A stretch of 64,000 nt of DNA from Sphingomonas paeninsulae. Lineage in GTDB: Bacteria > Pseudomonadota > Alphaproteobacteria > Sphingomonadales > Sphingomonadaceae. The DNA lies in the NCBI RefSeq assembly GCF_003660165.1, contig NZ_CP032829.1, positions 1,811,001 through 1,875,000 on the forward strand, written 5' to 3'. The position numbers and the translations under genes were made by a program. The notes beneath the pieces were generated by a model that searched no databases, had not been told where the DNA came from, and saw only the letters and a program-made list of their open reading frames with translations. Shown piece after piece: positions 35,492 to 45,051 of this stretch; position 1 is the first letter of the stretch; every line of letters starts with the position of its first letter.

Positions 35492-37564
35492 ATGAAATAT
35501 GTTCTGTTCACGACCGCCTCACTGGCGGCCATCGTTTCTATCGCTACGCCTGGTCTCACCGCCCCTCCTGCTCCGGCCCCCGCGACCACTCCTGTTACAA
35601 CTAACCAGCCACAATTTGTGCCATTCGGCGTCGATCTTGCCGCGATGGACAAGACGGTCCTGCCGGGCGACGATTTCTACAGCTACGTAAACGGAACCTG
35701 GAACCGGACGACCGAAATTCCCGTTGACCGGTCGAGCTGGGGTGGGTTCAATATCCTGCGCGACCTGTCCGATCAACGCACCCGCGCGGTGATCGAGGAT
35801 TCGGCCAAAACGCAAAATGCGCCGGGTAGCTCGGGCGAGAAAATCGGACTGGCTTACGCAGCTTTCATGGACGAGGCCGCGATTGAAGCGAAAGGCATTA
35901 CGCCGGTAAAGCCGCAGCTTGATGCCATCGCCGCTATTGCCACACCCAGCGATCTGGCGCGGATGTTCGGCAAAGACGACCGGATTGGTGTCACCGGCCC
36001 GCTCGGCTTTGATATTGAGCAGGATCTGAAGGACAATACGATTTACGCGGCGTGGCTGGGTCAAAGTGGCCTTGGTCTGCCGGACCGCGATTATTATCTG
36101 AAAACGGACGCCAAATCGGCGGAGATCCAGACCAAATATGTCGCACACATCGCGGCGCTGCTGCGCCTTGCCGGGCAAACCGATCCAGACGGCGCCGCCA
36201 AGCGGATTTATGCGCTCGAGCACAGTCTGGCGCAGGTTCACTGGAGTCGAGCAGAGGAGCGGCAGGTCGAGAAGCTTTATAATCCCGTCGCAACAGCCGA
36301 TCTGGTCAAGACCATGCCCGGCGTGGATTGGGCTGCATGGCTTTCTGCGGTTGGTTTGGGTGGCGAAAAGCGGGTCATCGTCCAGCAGCCGTCTTCAGTC
36401 ACCGCGACTGCAAAGATCATTGGCGAAACGCCGATCACAACGTGGAAAGAATATCTCACCTACCACACGCTCGCCAGCGCAGCGCCACTGTTGACCAAGG
36501 CTTTTGTCGCGGAAGATTTTGCGTTTAACGGCACTGTCCTGTCGGGCACGCCGCAGTTGAAGGATCGTTGGAAGCGTGGTGTGGATCAGGTCAATGGCGA
36601 TCTGGGTGAAGCGGTCGGCGAACTGTATGTCGCGCGCTATTTCCCGCCTGAAGCCAAGGCGAAGGCCGACGAACTCGTCCGTAATATCACTACGGCAATG
36701 GATGCCCGGTTGCAGCGTCTTACATGGATGGCACCCGAAACAAAGGTAAAGGCGCGCATCAAACTGGCCGCTTTCACGCCAAAGATCGGCTATCCGACCA
36801 AATGGCGCGATTATTCGACGCTGAATATCGTGGCGGGGGATGCATATGGGAATTCGATCCGCGCGAACGAATTCGAATTTCAGCGCAATCTGAACAAGAT
36901 CGGCAAGCCCGTGGACCGCACCGAATGGGGCATGACGCCGCAGACGGTGAACGCTTATGCTAATCCGCCGATGAACGAAATCGTGTTCCCGGCGGCCATC
37001 CTGCAGCCGCCGTTCTTCGATCCCAACGCTGATCCCGCAGTTAACTATGGCGCGATCGGGGCGGTGATTGGGCATGAGATCAGCCATCACTTTGACGATC
37101 AGGGCCGCAAGTTCGATCCCAAAGGCAATCTGAACGACTGGTGGACCGCCGCTGACATTGCCCGGTTCAAGGTGCTGACCGACAGCGTCGTCAAGCAATA
37201 TGGCGAGTATGAACCCGTTGCGGGCGCTCATGTGAATGGCGAGCTTACGCTTGGCGAAAACATGGCCGATCTGGCGGGCCTGAACGTCGCCTATAACGCG
37301 TATCACCTGTCGCTCCACGGCAAGCCCGCGCCGATCATTAACGGCTATACCGGTGATCAGCGATTCTTCCTCGGCTTTGGGCAAGTATGGCGGACCAAGA
37401 TGCGCGAAGCTTCGATCCGCAAGCAGATCACCACCGATCCGCATACGCCAGGCAATTATCGCCCCTATGTCGCGCGCAACCTCGACGCGTGGTACACGGC
37501 GTTCAACGTGAAGCCCGGCCAGAAATATTATCTGGCCCCGAAAGACCGTGTCAAAATCTGGTAA
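35492..37564 (+). CDS. M13 family (neprilysin/PepO-like) zinc metallopeptidase
   Basis: Predicted 690 residues with a signal peptide (MKYVLFTTASLAAIVSIATPGLTA), so secreted to the periplasm. The M13 hallmarks are present: NAYANPPMNEIVFPAAIL, zinc motif HEISHH, GENMADLAGL carrying the third ligand, and a C-terminal SIRKQITTDPHTPGNYR with the usual end near W. The N-terminal DDFYSYVNGTW motif is also typical. The enzyme cleaves oligopeptides on the amino side of hydrophobic residues. The GGAG box upstream suits ATG 35492. Full length. Confidence 0.95.
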   Translation: MKYVLFTTASLAAIVSIATPGLTAPPAPAPATTPVTTNQPQFVPFGVDLAAMDKTVLPGDDFYSYVNGTWNRTTEIPVDRSSWGGFNILRDLSDQRTRAVIEDSAKTQNAPGSSGEKIGLAYAAFMDEAAIEAKGITPVKPQLDAIAAIATPSDLARMFGKDDRIGVTGPLGFDIEQDLKDNTIYAAWLGQSGLGLPDRDYYLKTDAKSAEIQTKYVAHIAALLRLAGQTDPDGAAKRIYALEHSLAQVHWSRAEERQVEKLYNPVATADLVKTMPGVDWAAWLSAVGLGGEKRVIVQQPSSVTATAKIIGETPITTWKEYLTYHTLASAAPLLTKAFVAEDFAFNGTVLSGTPQLKDRWKRGVDQVNGDLGEAVGELYVARYFPPEAKAKADELVRNITTAMDARLQRLTWMAPETKVKARIKLAAFTPKIGYPTKWRDYSTLNIVAGDAYGNSIRANEFEFQRNLNKIGKPVDRTEWGMTPQTVNAYANPPMNEIVFPAAILQPPFFDPNADPAVNYGAIGAVIGHEISHHFDDQGRKFDPKGNLNDWWTAADIARFKVLTDSVVKQYGEYEPVAGAHVNGELTLGENMADLAGLNVAYNAYHLSLHGKPAPIINGYTGDQRFFLGFGQVWRTKMREASIRKQITTDPHTPGNYRPYVARNLDAWYTAFNVKPGQKYYLAPKDRVKIW

Positions 37565-37572
37565 GTTTAAGA

Positions 37573-37598
37573 TGTGCGAGGCGTCCGCGCCTCGTACA
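37573..37598. terminator. Bidirectional terminator hairpin
   Basis: TGTGCGAGGCG, loop TCCG, CGCCTCGTACA: an 11-pair stem (one G:T) between two convergent stop codons at 37,564 and 37,600. Confidence 0.7.
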
Positions 37599-37599
37599 T

Positions 37600-38904
37600 T
37601 TACCCAAGCAGTCGGAAAATGAACGGCGACATAAGGAGAAAACCGGCGACGAATTTTCGAAGACTCTCGCGTTCGATGCCTCTGAAACAGGCGACGCCCG
37701 CGAGCGGCACAATCTCTATCAATGGCAAATAATATCGCGGGAATGCGTCCATCAGCCAGCCGGTCGCGAGATGGCGCTGATAACTGAAGCCGATGTGGAT
37801 GATCATAGTTGCTGTAATCGCAAGTGCACCGGCACATACGATAGCCGGATAGTTTATGGTGCTATCCCCAGGCCCACGGCCCCCCAGTCCACGGAAAAGC
37901 GATTGAGCCGAATAACCTGTCCCTGCCACAGCGAGGCCAATTGCCGTCAGCGGTATGATCAGCAGCGCGCTGTGCCAAGACGATCGAGCATCCAGCATGG
38001 GCATCCATCCGGCCACGAATGACTGTAGAAATTCAAAAACATAAGCGATCGCGCCCAGCCGTGGCTCGTCGGCCCAGCCGGTAATCCTTGCCCCGTCCAG
38101 CAAAGACGCTGCTTGCGCGGGGGTATTGGGTGCAGGGCTGCCATAGCCAATCCATAAGCCGATGGCAGGTATGGCGGCGATCAACAGGGAGAATATGGCG
38201 ATCGCAATCTGCCTGCGGTTTACCAGTCGATGAGCCCAGGCGATTGCCATTACCGCGACCAGAAAGCCGCCCGCGAGCATCAATCCCGTCAGTTTGGCGG
38301 CTGCGGCGATGACGACGCCAAAACCTGCGATGAGTAGATCGGCAGTACGAAATCTGTTTAAAAATCGCTGGACGCCAAAAATCAGAAGTGCGCCACCAAG
38401 AAATGCGAGATTGTCGTTGTTGATCGACCCGGCCATCTGCGGCAGCACAGGTATGCACGCCAGACCGAAAGCAAAGATGAGGCGTTCTTCCACGGTCCTG
38501 GCGAGTGAGATCATTGCAGACAACATCAAGGCCAAACCGAGAGTGACGACCACGACGTTGATCGCTCTGTGCCAAATCAGAGCTTCTGGATGTCCCTCTA
38601 TCCGTGGCCCGATCACCGCCAGCATCCGATAATAGGGATCGGCATGATTGAGGTAGCTGGGTTTCGATGTGAACGTGAAGGTCTTTGGATCGAGCATTCG
38701 CAATTGTTCGAGACGCACCGGTCCGTGATGAGCCTGTAAATCCGCGACGTAGGATGCATGGGCCAGTTCGTCGAAGCCCACCCTGATGTCTTTTCTAATA
38801 GCGCTTGTGAATGCCGAAATAACAAAAGCGATAAAGAGCACGAATATCACCAGCCGCGTTCGTACGGCCTCGTTGCCGATGAGTGCTGGTGATCGCACGT
38901 TCAC
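37600..38904 (-). CDS. Polytopic membrane protein, GT-C glycosyltransferase-like (DUF2142-type)
   Basis: Predicted 434 residues with about 10-11 transmembrane helices. After the first helix comes a luminal loop with DELAHASYVADLQ; an Asp-Glu close to helix 1 is the usual catalytic position in GT-C enzymes that use polyprenyl-phosphate sugars. The ending (FPRYYLPLIEIVPLAG) also fits such proteins. Substrate unknown; a role in cell-surface polysaccharide or lipid modification is inferred. The ATG is 3 bases before the chorismate mutase stop, so it may be cotranscribed from there. Confidence 0.6.
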   Translation of the reverse strand: MNVRSPALIGNEAVRTRLVIFVLFIAFVISAFTSAIRKDIRVGFDELAHASYVADLQAHHGPVRLEQLRMLDPKTFTFTSKPSYLNHADPYYRMLAVIGPRIEGHPEALIWHRAINVVVVTLGLALMLSAMISLARTVEERLIFAFGLACIPVLPQMAGSINNDNLAFLGGALLIFGVQRFLNRFRTADLLIAGFGVVIAAAAKLTGLMLAGGFLVAVMAIAWAHRLVNRRQIAIAIFSLLIAAIPAIGLWIGYGSPAPNTPAQAASLLDGARITGWADEPRLGAIAYVFEFLQSFVAGWMPMLDARSSWHSALLIIPLTAIGLAVAGTGYSAQSLFRGLGGRGPGDSTINYPAIVCAGALAITATMIIHIGFSYQRHLATGWLMDAFPRYYLPLIEIVPLAGVACFRGIERESLRKFVAGFLLMSPFIFRLLG

Positions 38905-38906
38905 GA

Positions 38907-39185
38907 TTACGCTTGCATCCCCGTATGGTGTCGGATCACTTCGTCGATGATGAATCGCAGGAATTTCTCTGTGAAGTCGGGATCGAGTTTTGCGTCCTCT
39001 GCAAGACGCCTGAGTCGCGCGACCTGTGAGGCTTCACGGCCGGGGTCGGCGGGTGCCATCCCCGTCGTTGCCTTATACGCGCCCACCGCCTGCGTGACCT
39101 TGAAACGTTCCGCGAGCATGAAAACCAGCGCGGCGTCGATATTGTCGATACTTTCGCGATATTTCTGCAACTTGTCGTCGGTCAT
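38907..39185 (-). CDS. Chorismate mutase (AroQ class)
   Basis: Predicted 92 residues, all helical, the usual size of a monofunctional AroQ mutase. Visible residues: RESIDNIDAALVFMLAERF (first helix with the conserved Arg and Asp), VGAYKA with the catalytic Lys, DPGREASQVARLR and a C-terminal FLRFIIDEVIRHH. It rearranges chorismate to prephenate for Phe and Tyr synthesis. The start used follows the ATG before TDDKLQK; a two-residue longer start exists. It is divergent from the prenyl synthase. Confidence 0.9.
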   Translation of the reverse strand: MTDDKLQKYRESIDNIDAALVFMLAERFKVTQAVGAYKATTGMAPADPGREASQVARLRRLAEDAKLDPDFTEKFLRFIIDEVIRHHTGMQA

Positions 39186-39248
39186 CGGCACTCTCCACCC
39201 TTAACGCGCTCTTGCCTTACCCGAAGCCGCGCGCCACAGGAATTGTCA

Positions 39249-40268
39249 ATGACCGCGACCCTTCACAGCATTTCAGGTGATGCTACCGCCGCCCCCTCGA
39301 TGGACGCGCTTGTCGCACTTGTCGCGGGCGATCTTCGTCATGTTAATCAGGTCATTCTCGACCGAATGCAGTCGGAAATACCGCTGATTCCAGAACTTGC
39401 CGGGCATTTGATCGCCGGCGGTGGCAAGCGGATGCGTCCGATGCTGACGCTGGCCTGCGCGCAGTTGCTGGAATATGGCGGCGCGCGTCATCACAAACTC
39501 GCCGCCTGTGTGGAATTTATCCACACCGCGACGCTGTTGCACGATGATGTGGTCGACGGTTCGGGCCTGCGTCGGGGTAGGCGTACCGCGAATATCATAT
39601 GGGGCAACGCCGCGAGCGTGCTGGTCGGCGACTTCCTGTTCAGCCGGTCGTTCGAATTGATGGTCGAGGATGGCAGCTTGAAAGTGCTGCGCATCCTGTC
39701 GAATGCCAGCGCCGTTATTGCAGAGGGAGAGGTCAATCAATTGACTGCCCAGCGTCAGGTCGGATTGGGCGAAGAGCGTTATCTGGCGATCATCAGCGCA
39801 AAGACCGCCGCGTTGTTTGCAGCTGCCTGTCGGATCGCAGCCGTCGTTGCAGAGCGTGATGATGGCGTCGAACTCGCGCTCGATGCCTATGGCCGCAACC
39901 TTGGCATCGCATTCCAGCTTGTCGATGACGCGCTCGATTATGCCTCTGATGCGGAGACGATGGGTAAAGGTGTCGGTGATGATTTCCGTGAAGGCAAGAT
40001 GACGCTTCCCGTCATTCTGGCCTATGCGCGTGGGACGGACGAGGATCGCAAATTCTGGAAGGATGCGGTCGAGGGACGTCGTGTTTCCGACGAAGACCTC
40101 GCTATCGCAATCCGACTCGTTCGCGAAACCGGCGCAATCGACGATACCATCGCCCGTGCACGGCATTACGGGCAGCGTGCCATCGACGCGCTGGGGCCGT
40201 TTACGCGTGGAACGGCCAAGTCTGCGCTGACCGAAGCTGTCGAATTCGCGATCTCACGAGCATATTAA
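39249..40268 (+). CDS. ispB: Polyprenyl diphosphate synthase (octaprenyl/decaprenyl type)
   Basis: Predicted 339 residues. The first Asp-rich motif is HDDVVDGSGLRRGRRT and the second QLVDDALDY, both magnesium-diphosphate sites of trans-prenyl chain elongators; GGGKRMRP is the isopentenyl diphosphate site. The enzyme makes the long isoprenoid tail of ubiquinone. AGGAA lies before the ATG at 39249. Whether the product is C40 or C50 cannot be read from the sequence; ubiquinone-10 is usual in sphingomonads. It ends 7 bases before hrpB. Confidence 0.92.
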   Translation: MTATLHSISGDATAAPSMDALVALVAGDLRHVNQVILDRMQSEIPLIPELAGHLIAGGGKRMRPMLTLACAQLLEYGGARHHKLAACVEFIHTATLLHDDVVDGSGLRRGRRTANIIWGNAASVLVGDFLFSRSFELMVEDGSLKVLRILSNASAVIAEGEVNQLTAQRQVGLGEERYLAIISAKTAALFAAACRIAAVVAERDDGVELALDAYGRNLGIAFQLVDDALDYASDAETMGKGVGDDFREGKMTLPVILAYARGTDEDRKFWKDAVEGRRVSDEDLAIAIRLVRETGAIDDTIARARHYGQRAIDALGPFTRGTAKSALTEAVEFAISRAY

Positions 40269-40275
40269 GGCTAAG

Positions 40276-42670
40276 GTGACGCTCCCGATCCACGCGGTAC
40301 TTCCCGAACTTCTCGAAGTTCTGCGCGGATCGTCCAATGCCGTTCTTGTCGCGCCGCCGGGCGCGGGCAAAACCACCGCCGTCGCGCCTGCCCTGCTGGA
40401 TGAGGCGTGGTGCAAGGGCGAAATTCTGTTACTTTCGCCACGCCGGATCGCGGCCCGTGCCGCCGCCGAACGCATGGCCGAACTTCGCGGTGAACGGGTT
40501 GGTGAAACGATCGGCTATGCGACACGGATGGATTCGAAGCGGTCCGCACGGACGCGCATCCTCGTCCTGACCGAAGGCATATTTCGCAATCGGATACAGG
40601 CCGATCCCGAACTTGCGGGTGTGTCGGCGGTCTTGTTCGATGAAGTCCATGAACGCAGCCTCGATTCTGATGTGGCGCTTGCCTTTGCGCTCGATGCGCA
40701 GAGCGGCCTGCGTCCTGACCTGCGTTTGGTGGCAATGTCGGCGACCCTCGACGGCACGCGCTTTGCGACGTTGATGGATGCGCCCGTTATCGAAAGCGAA
40801 GGCCGCGCATGGCCTTTGGAAATCAGATATTCAGGCCGCGCATCCGACCGGATCGAGGACGCGATGGCCGGAGCAATCCGCAGCGCCATTGCGTCCGATC
40901 AGGGTTCGCTGCTGGCATTCCTGCCCGGCGTTGCCGAGATTGAACGCACCGCCGAACGTCTCGACCGATTGCCGTCGGATGTGGCGGTCCACAAGCTTTA
41001 CGGCAATCTCGATCCCGCAGCGCAGCGCGCCGCCATCGCGCCGTCACCAGGACGTAAAGTCGTTCTGGCGACTAGTATCGCCGAGACCAGTCTAACCATC
41101 GATGGCGTGCGGATCGTGGTCGATTCGGGGCTGGCCCGGCGTCCGCGCTATGATCGATACGCCGGTCTGACTCGGCTGGTCACCGAACGCGCGTCGCAAG
41201 CGGCGGTCACGCAACGGGCAGGGCGAGCGGCGCGACAGGGACCGGGACTGGCCGTGCGTTTGTGGGAAGAGGCGGCGACGGGTGGCCTGCCGCGTTTCGA
41301 CCCGCCTGAGATTATGGAAGCCGATTTGTCGGCACTCACGCTCGATTGTGCGATCTGGGGTGTGACCGATCCGCGTACGTTGCGCTGGATCGATCCGCCA
41401 CCGGATGCCGCCGTTACAGAGGCGCGCGGGCGATTGCTGACGCTTGGTGCGATCAATGAGGATGGCCGCCCGACTGCGCATGGAGAAGCCATTGCGGCAA
41501 TCCCGCTGCCGCCCCGCCTCGCGCACATGCTGATCGCGGCGGAGGACAGGGCGTTGGCCGCAGAGGTGGCGATGCTGTTGAGCGAGCGGGGATTGGGTGG
41601 CCCGGATACCGATATCGATGCCCGTTTGTCGCGATGGCGGGGGGGCCGGGGCAAACGCGCCGAAGCCGCCCGATCAATTGCGCATCGCTGGGCCGATGGT
41701 GCCCGACGCGGCGACGGTGGGGCGGGGCAGTGCATTGCGCTGGCATTCCCGGACCGTGTGGCAAAGCGGCGTTCGGGGGATGGCGTGGACTGGATTAGTG
41801 TCGGGGGCGGGGCTTTCGGCTCGATCCTGCATCTTCACTGGCTCGTGCCGAATGGCTGGCCGTGGCGGAAACTCAAGGGGGGCGGCGGGGGCGCGGATCG
41901 TGTCGGCTGCGATGCTGAGCGGTGGAGAAGTGGAAGCCCTGTTTGCCGATAGGATCGCCGTCAAAGAATTGCTGAAGTTCGATGCTGCGACGGGGGGCGT
42001 GACGGCGCGGCGGGAGCGGCGGTTTGGGGCCATTATGCTGAGTTCGGCTCCTTTCGATGCGTCACGTGAAGCTGTTGCCGAAGCGTTGGTCGAGGGTGTG
42101 CGTGTTCATGGCTTGTCGGTTTTGTCATTGTCGGAAGCGGCGCTGGCGCTTCAGGCGCGGGCCGGGTTTGCGGGCGTTCCGGGCATTGATGACGCGACCC
42201 TGATCGAGCATCTGGACGACTGGCTGCCGGGCCTTGTTGTTGGGAAGCGGCGGCTGTCAGAGATTGACGCTGGTACGCTGATTCAGAGCTGGCTGAACCT
42301 GCTCGACTGGAGCGACCAGCAGGCCATCAACGCACGCGCGCCTCGCGAATTCGTGTCGCTGGCGGGGACGCATCACGCCATCGACTATGGGGCACCTGCC
42401 GGGCCAACCGTGGAATTGCGGGTGCAGGCTTTGTTCGGGCTGGCGACGCATCCGACAATTGGGAACGGTGTTCCGCTCGTTCTCAGCCTGACGTCGCCGG
42501 GTGCGAAACCGATCCAGACGACGCGTGACTTGCCGGGTTTCTGGAAGGGAAGCTGGTCCGATGTCGCAAAGGAAATGCGCGGGCGTTATCCCCGGCACAA
42601 CTGGCCCGACGATCCGGCCGGAGCGGCCGCATCGCTCAAGACCAAGAAGGCGCTTGCGAGGGACCGGTGA
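40276..42670 (+). pseudogene. hrpB: ATP-dependent helicase HrpB, frame broken twice
   Basis: Three successive frames together give a nearly full HrpB (~800 residues). Frame one (GTG 40276 to ~41803) has APPGAGKTT, the DEVHER box, SATLDG, SIAETSLTIDGV and TQRAGRAARQGPG. Similarity then moves to a second frame for ~75 bases (GFRLDPASSLARAEWLAVAE) and to a third from ~41880 to 42670 (ARIVSAAMLSGGE...KKALARDR), which carries the HrpB C-terminal domain. Adding one G to the run at 41803-41807 and one to the run at 41877-41882 restores one frame. HrpB is a DExH helicase of unclear cellular role. Real decay versus homopolymer error cannot be separated here. Confidence 0.9.
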
Positions 42671-42690
42671 TCTGCGGCATTGAGGCACGC

Positions 42691-42972
42691 ATGAGCCACG
42701 CCCGCATCTTTCAAAAGCCCAAGAATGCCATGCAGTCCGGTCGCGCAGGCACCGACAACTGGATATTGGAGTTCGAACCCATAGAGGCGAAGAAGCCCGA
42801 TCCGTTGACCGGATGGGCAGGTTCGGGCGATACGCGCGGGCAGATCGTGTTAACGTTCCCGACCGTCGAAGCGGCGAAAAGCTATGCTGATCGGCACGGG
42901 GTCACCGCGCACGTCATTCCGGCACCGGAGCGGTTGTTGAAGCTGCAAACTTATGCGGACAATTTTAAGTAA
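42691..42972 (+). CDS. ETC complex I subunit (NDUFS4-like)
   Basis: Predicted 93 residues starting MSHARIFQKPKNAMQSG. The family pattern is clear: W-x-LEFEP, PLTGWAGSGDTRGQI, and FPTVEAAKSYADRHG. This is the alphaproteobacterial homologue of the mitochondrial 18 kDa (AQDQ) accessory subunit of respiratory complex I. The usual in-frame ATG at 42691 is chosen; an earlier one at 42667 overlaps hrpB. The other complex I genes are not nearby, as is usual for this subunit. Confidence 0.9.
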   Translation: MSHARIFQKPKNAMQSGRAGTDNWILEFEPIEAKKPDPLTGWAGSGDTRGQIVLTFPTVEAAKSYADRHGVTAHVIPAPERLLKLQTYADNFK

Positions 42973-42997
42973 GGCGGTGCTGGAGTCTGGTGTCCGT

Positions 42998-43513
42998 CTA
43001 GAAAATCGACGGCCCCAGCAACAATAACAGCTTCACGTCGATCACGATGCCATCACGGCGCTTGCGCTCGATGAACGCGGGCACGTCGGCCAGCGCGATC
43101 CGATGAACGGTGATGTCCTCACCCTCGACCCCGCCGCCTTCACCGACTTTCGTCAGACCATGCGCCTTCACAAGAGTGAATGTTTCCGACACCATTCCTG
43201 GCGACGAGGCGTATGTGCCGAGAAGTTCGATATGGTCGGGCCGCCAGCCGGTTTCCTCCTCCAGTTCGCGTGCCGCAGAGGTGGCGATGTCTTCGCCCTC
43301 GGTTTCGTCACCGACCAGACCGGCTGGAAGTTCGAGGCACTGCGCCTGTAGCGGCACCCGGTATTGCTCGACGAGCAGCACATGATCGTCAGCTATGGCA
43401 ACAATCACCGCCGCGCCGATGTTGCGCGCCCGACCGACATATTCCCATTTTCCGCGCCGTTTTGCCGTTATGTAACGGCCAGCCCACATGGTTTCTTCGG
43501 GTTCGTCAGTCAC
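42998..43513 (-). CDS. NUDIX hydrolase (ADP-ribose pyrophosphatase type)
   Basis: Predicted 171 residues. The Nudix box is complete: GLVGDETEG...AARELEEETG, with the RE-x2-EE-x-G core that binds magnesium, followed by PGMVSETF, a motif of ADP-ribose/nucleotide-sugar pyrophosphatases. It would hydrolyse ADP-ribose or related nucleoside diphosphate sugars in the cytoplasm. Last gene of a minus-strand run with two TPM genes and lemA; 10 bases separate it from the preceding stop. Confidence 0.9.
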   Translation of the reverse strand: MTDEPEETMWAGRYITAKRRGKWEYVGRARNIGAAVIVAIADDHVLLVEQYRVPLQAQCLELPAGLVGDETEGEDIATSAARELEEETGWRPDHIELLGTYASSPGMVSETFTLVKAHGLTKVGEGGGVEGEDITVHRIALADVPAFIERKRRDGIVIDVKLLLLLGPSIF

Positions 43514-43523
43514 AGTTGAACCG

Positions 43524-44204
43524 TCACAGTTCGATCAGGCGATCGGGTAGTTCGTCCACGTCATCATCCGCGCGCGGCAGGTGGCTGGAAAGAATGGTTC
43601 CGACCTGCCCAATGGCGGCGATCATGCCGTCTGCAATTCGTCCTTCCCGGACTTCCCGGATCAACGCGGCCATTGCGTCGCCCCATTCTGTGTCAGGCAC
43701 GACGCTGTGAACAGCCTGATCCGCAACGATCTCCGCCATATGTTCGCCCAGTGACAGGTAGATCAATATGCCGGTGTGTCCCGCGGTTCGCGCCTCGGTG
43801 CCGACCTTGAATAGTTCAAGCGCGCGCCGCCGCACCCGTCGCCGACGGGTTGCTTTCGGTGTTAGCCACAGCCGCAATGGCATATAGGTCAGCCCGTAAC
43901 GGACGATCAGGAACAGTACGGCCAGCACGGTCCACAGCACCGTCAGAACACGCATTAGCGAAGGTTCATGCACCCATCCGCCACTGAACACGCCGAGCAG
44001 GTGCAGATAGGCGTCGGGCCAGATCGCAAAGGCCGCCAGTGCCAGGAACATCGCCAGCACAGCGTAATGCAGCCCGGCATCGTGATAGCTGTCCGACCGG
44101 TCGGCAACGATCGTAACGATCTCCCCCGACGTTCCGGATTCTGCGGTTTGCACTGCATCGCTGATCGCTTGCCGTTCGGCATCCGTGGGGCGACGCATCA
44201 CCAT
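43524..44204 (-). CDS. TPM domain-containing membrane protein
   Basis: Predicted 226 residues. An N-terminal fragment of the TPM fold (ISDAVQTAESGTSGEIVTIV) is followed by two transmembrane helices (~45-65, 85-105), a basic cytoplasmic loop (KATRRRRVRRRALELF) and a C-terminal TPM-like part (TGILIYLSLGEHMAEIVAD). It overlaps the upstream TPM gene by 7 bases. Paired TPM proteins beside LemA are a common arrangement of unknown function, sometimes linked to photosystem or envelope repair. Confidence 0.85.
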   Translation of the reverse strand: MVMRRPTDAERQAISDAVQTAESGTSGEIVTIVADRSDSYHDAGLHYAVLAMFLALAAFAIWPDAYLHLLGVFSGGWVHEPSLMRVLTVLWTVLAVLFLIVRYGLTYMPLRLWLTPKATRRRRVRRRALELFKVGTEARTAGHTGILIYLSLGEHMAEIVADQAVHSVVPDTEWGDAMAALIREVREGRIADGMIAAIGQVGTILSSHLPRADDDVDELPDRLIEL

Positions 44205-45013
44205 CCCCCGGATGCTCCGCCGCCACCGAACGAACCGCCGCCCCCGGAAAAGCCTCCGCCTCCGCCGTCTCCGCCGCCGCCGCCCCAGTCAGACCCGCCG
44301 CCACCACGTCCGCGCATTGCCGCATCGAGTGCGCTCCACAAGATGATCGAACCGAGGCCGCTGCCGCCGTGGCTGCGCCCGCTTGCTCCCCGCCGCAACA
44401 GAGGCAAAACGAAAAAGATGAAGAGAAAGATGAAGGGCAGGATGGCACCAATCGGAATTCCCGCACCGCTTTTGCGCGTCTCAGTCGCTGCTGCTGCCAT
44501 CTGCGCCTGTGCCTGTTCGGGTGGCAGCTTGATCTGTTCGGCAATCGCATCCACGCCCGCGCTGATTCCGCCTGGGTAATCATTGGCTTTGAAATGAGGC
44601 AGTATCTGCGTGTTGATGATGATGCCGGAGTAAGCATCCGTCAGTACCGGTTCGAGCCCGTATCCGACCTCGATCCGCACCTTTCGGTCGTTCGGCGCGA
44701 CGAGCAGGATTGCACCGTCGTTGACGTCTTTCTTTCCCAAAGCCCATGCGCGGCCCAGCTTGTAGCCATAGTCCTCGATCGGATAGCCCTGAAGATCAGG
44801 GATGGTCGCGACGACGAGTTGATGCCCCGACGCGGTTTCCTGCGCCTGTAGTTTGGCATCGAGCGCGGCCACCTGGTCGGGCGACAATATCTTCGCCGCA
44901 TCGACGACCCGCCCCGTCAGGGGAGGGAACGTCTGCGCAAAGGCTGGCATCGCGAACAATGCGATGAGCAGCGCGATCATGCTTTTCAGGCCGATAATCC
45001 TGAGCGACTGCAC
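44198..45013 (-). CDS. TPM domain-containing protein (YgcG-like)
   Basis: Predicted 271 residues: signal peptide ending AMPAFA, TPM domain (~30-150: LTGRVVDAAKILS, GYKLGRAWALG, APNDRKVRIEVGYGLE), a transmembrane helix (~185-205, IPIGAILPFIFLFIFFVL), then a Gly/Ser-rich C-terminal tail ending in GGGGASGGW. This is the classic YgcG form: periplasmic TPM domain tethered to the membrane with a Gly-rich end. Second gene of the lemA operon; it starts 38 bases after the lemA stop. Confidence 0.9.
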   Translation of the reverse strand: MQSLRIIGLKSMIALLIALFAMPAFAQTFPPLTGRVVDAAKILSPDQVAALDAKLQAQETASGHQLVVATIPDLQGYPIEDYGYKLGRAWALGKKDVNDGAILLVAPNDRKVRIEVGYGLEPVLTDAYSGIIINTQILPHFKANDYPGGISAGVDAIAEQIKLPPEQAQAQMAAAATETRKSGAGIPIGAILPFIFLFIFFVLPLLRRGASGRSHGGSGLGSIILWSALDAAMRGRGGGGSDWGGGGGDGGGGGFSGGGGSFGGGGASGGW

Positions 45014-45051
45014 TGTCTTGTTACCTTGGATAAAAGGGCAGGGGTTCCGAC

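Noticed and set aside
36395-37837. A 480-codon frame opposite the M13 peptidase
   Set aside because: Overlaps a clearly conserved peptidase on the other strand and has no recognisable protein features.
39273-40166. A 297-codon frame opposite the prenyl synthase
   Set aside because: Antisense shadow; the plus strand carries full DDxxD motifs.
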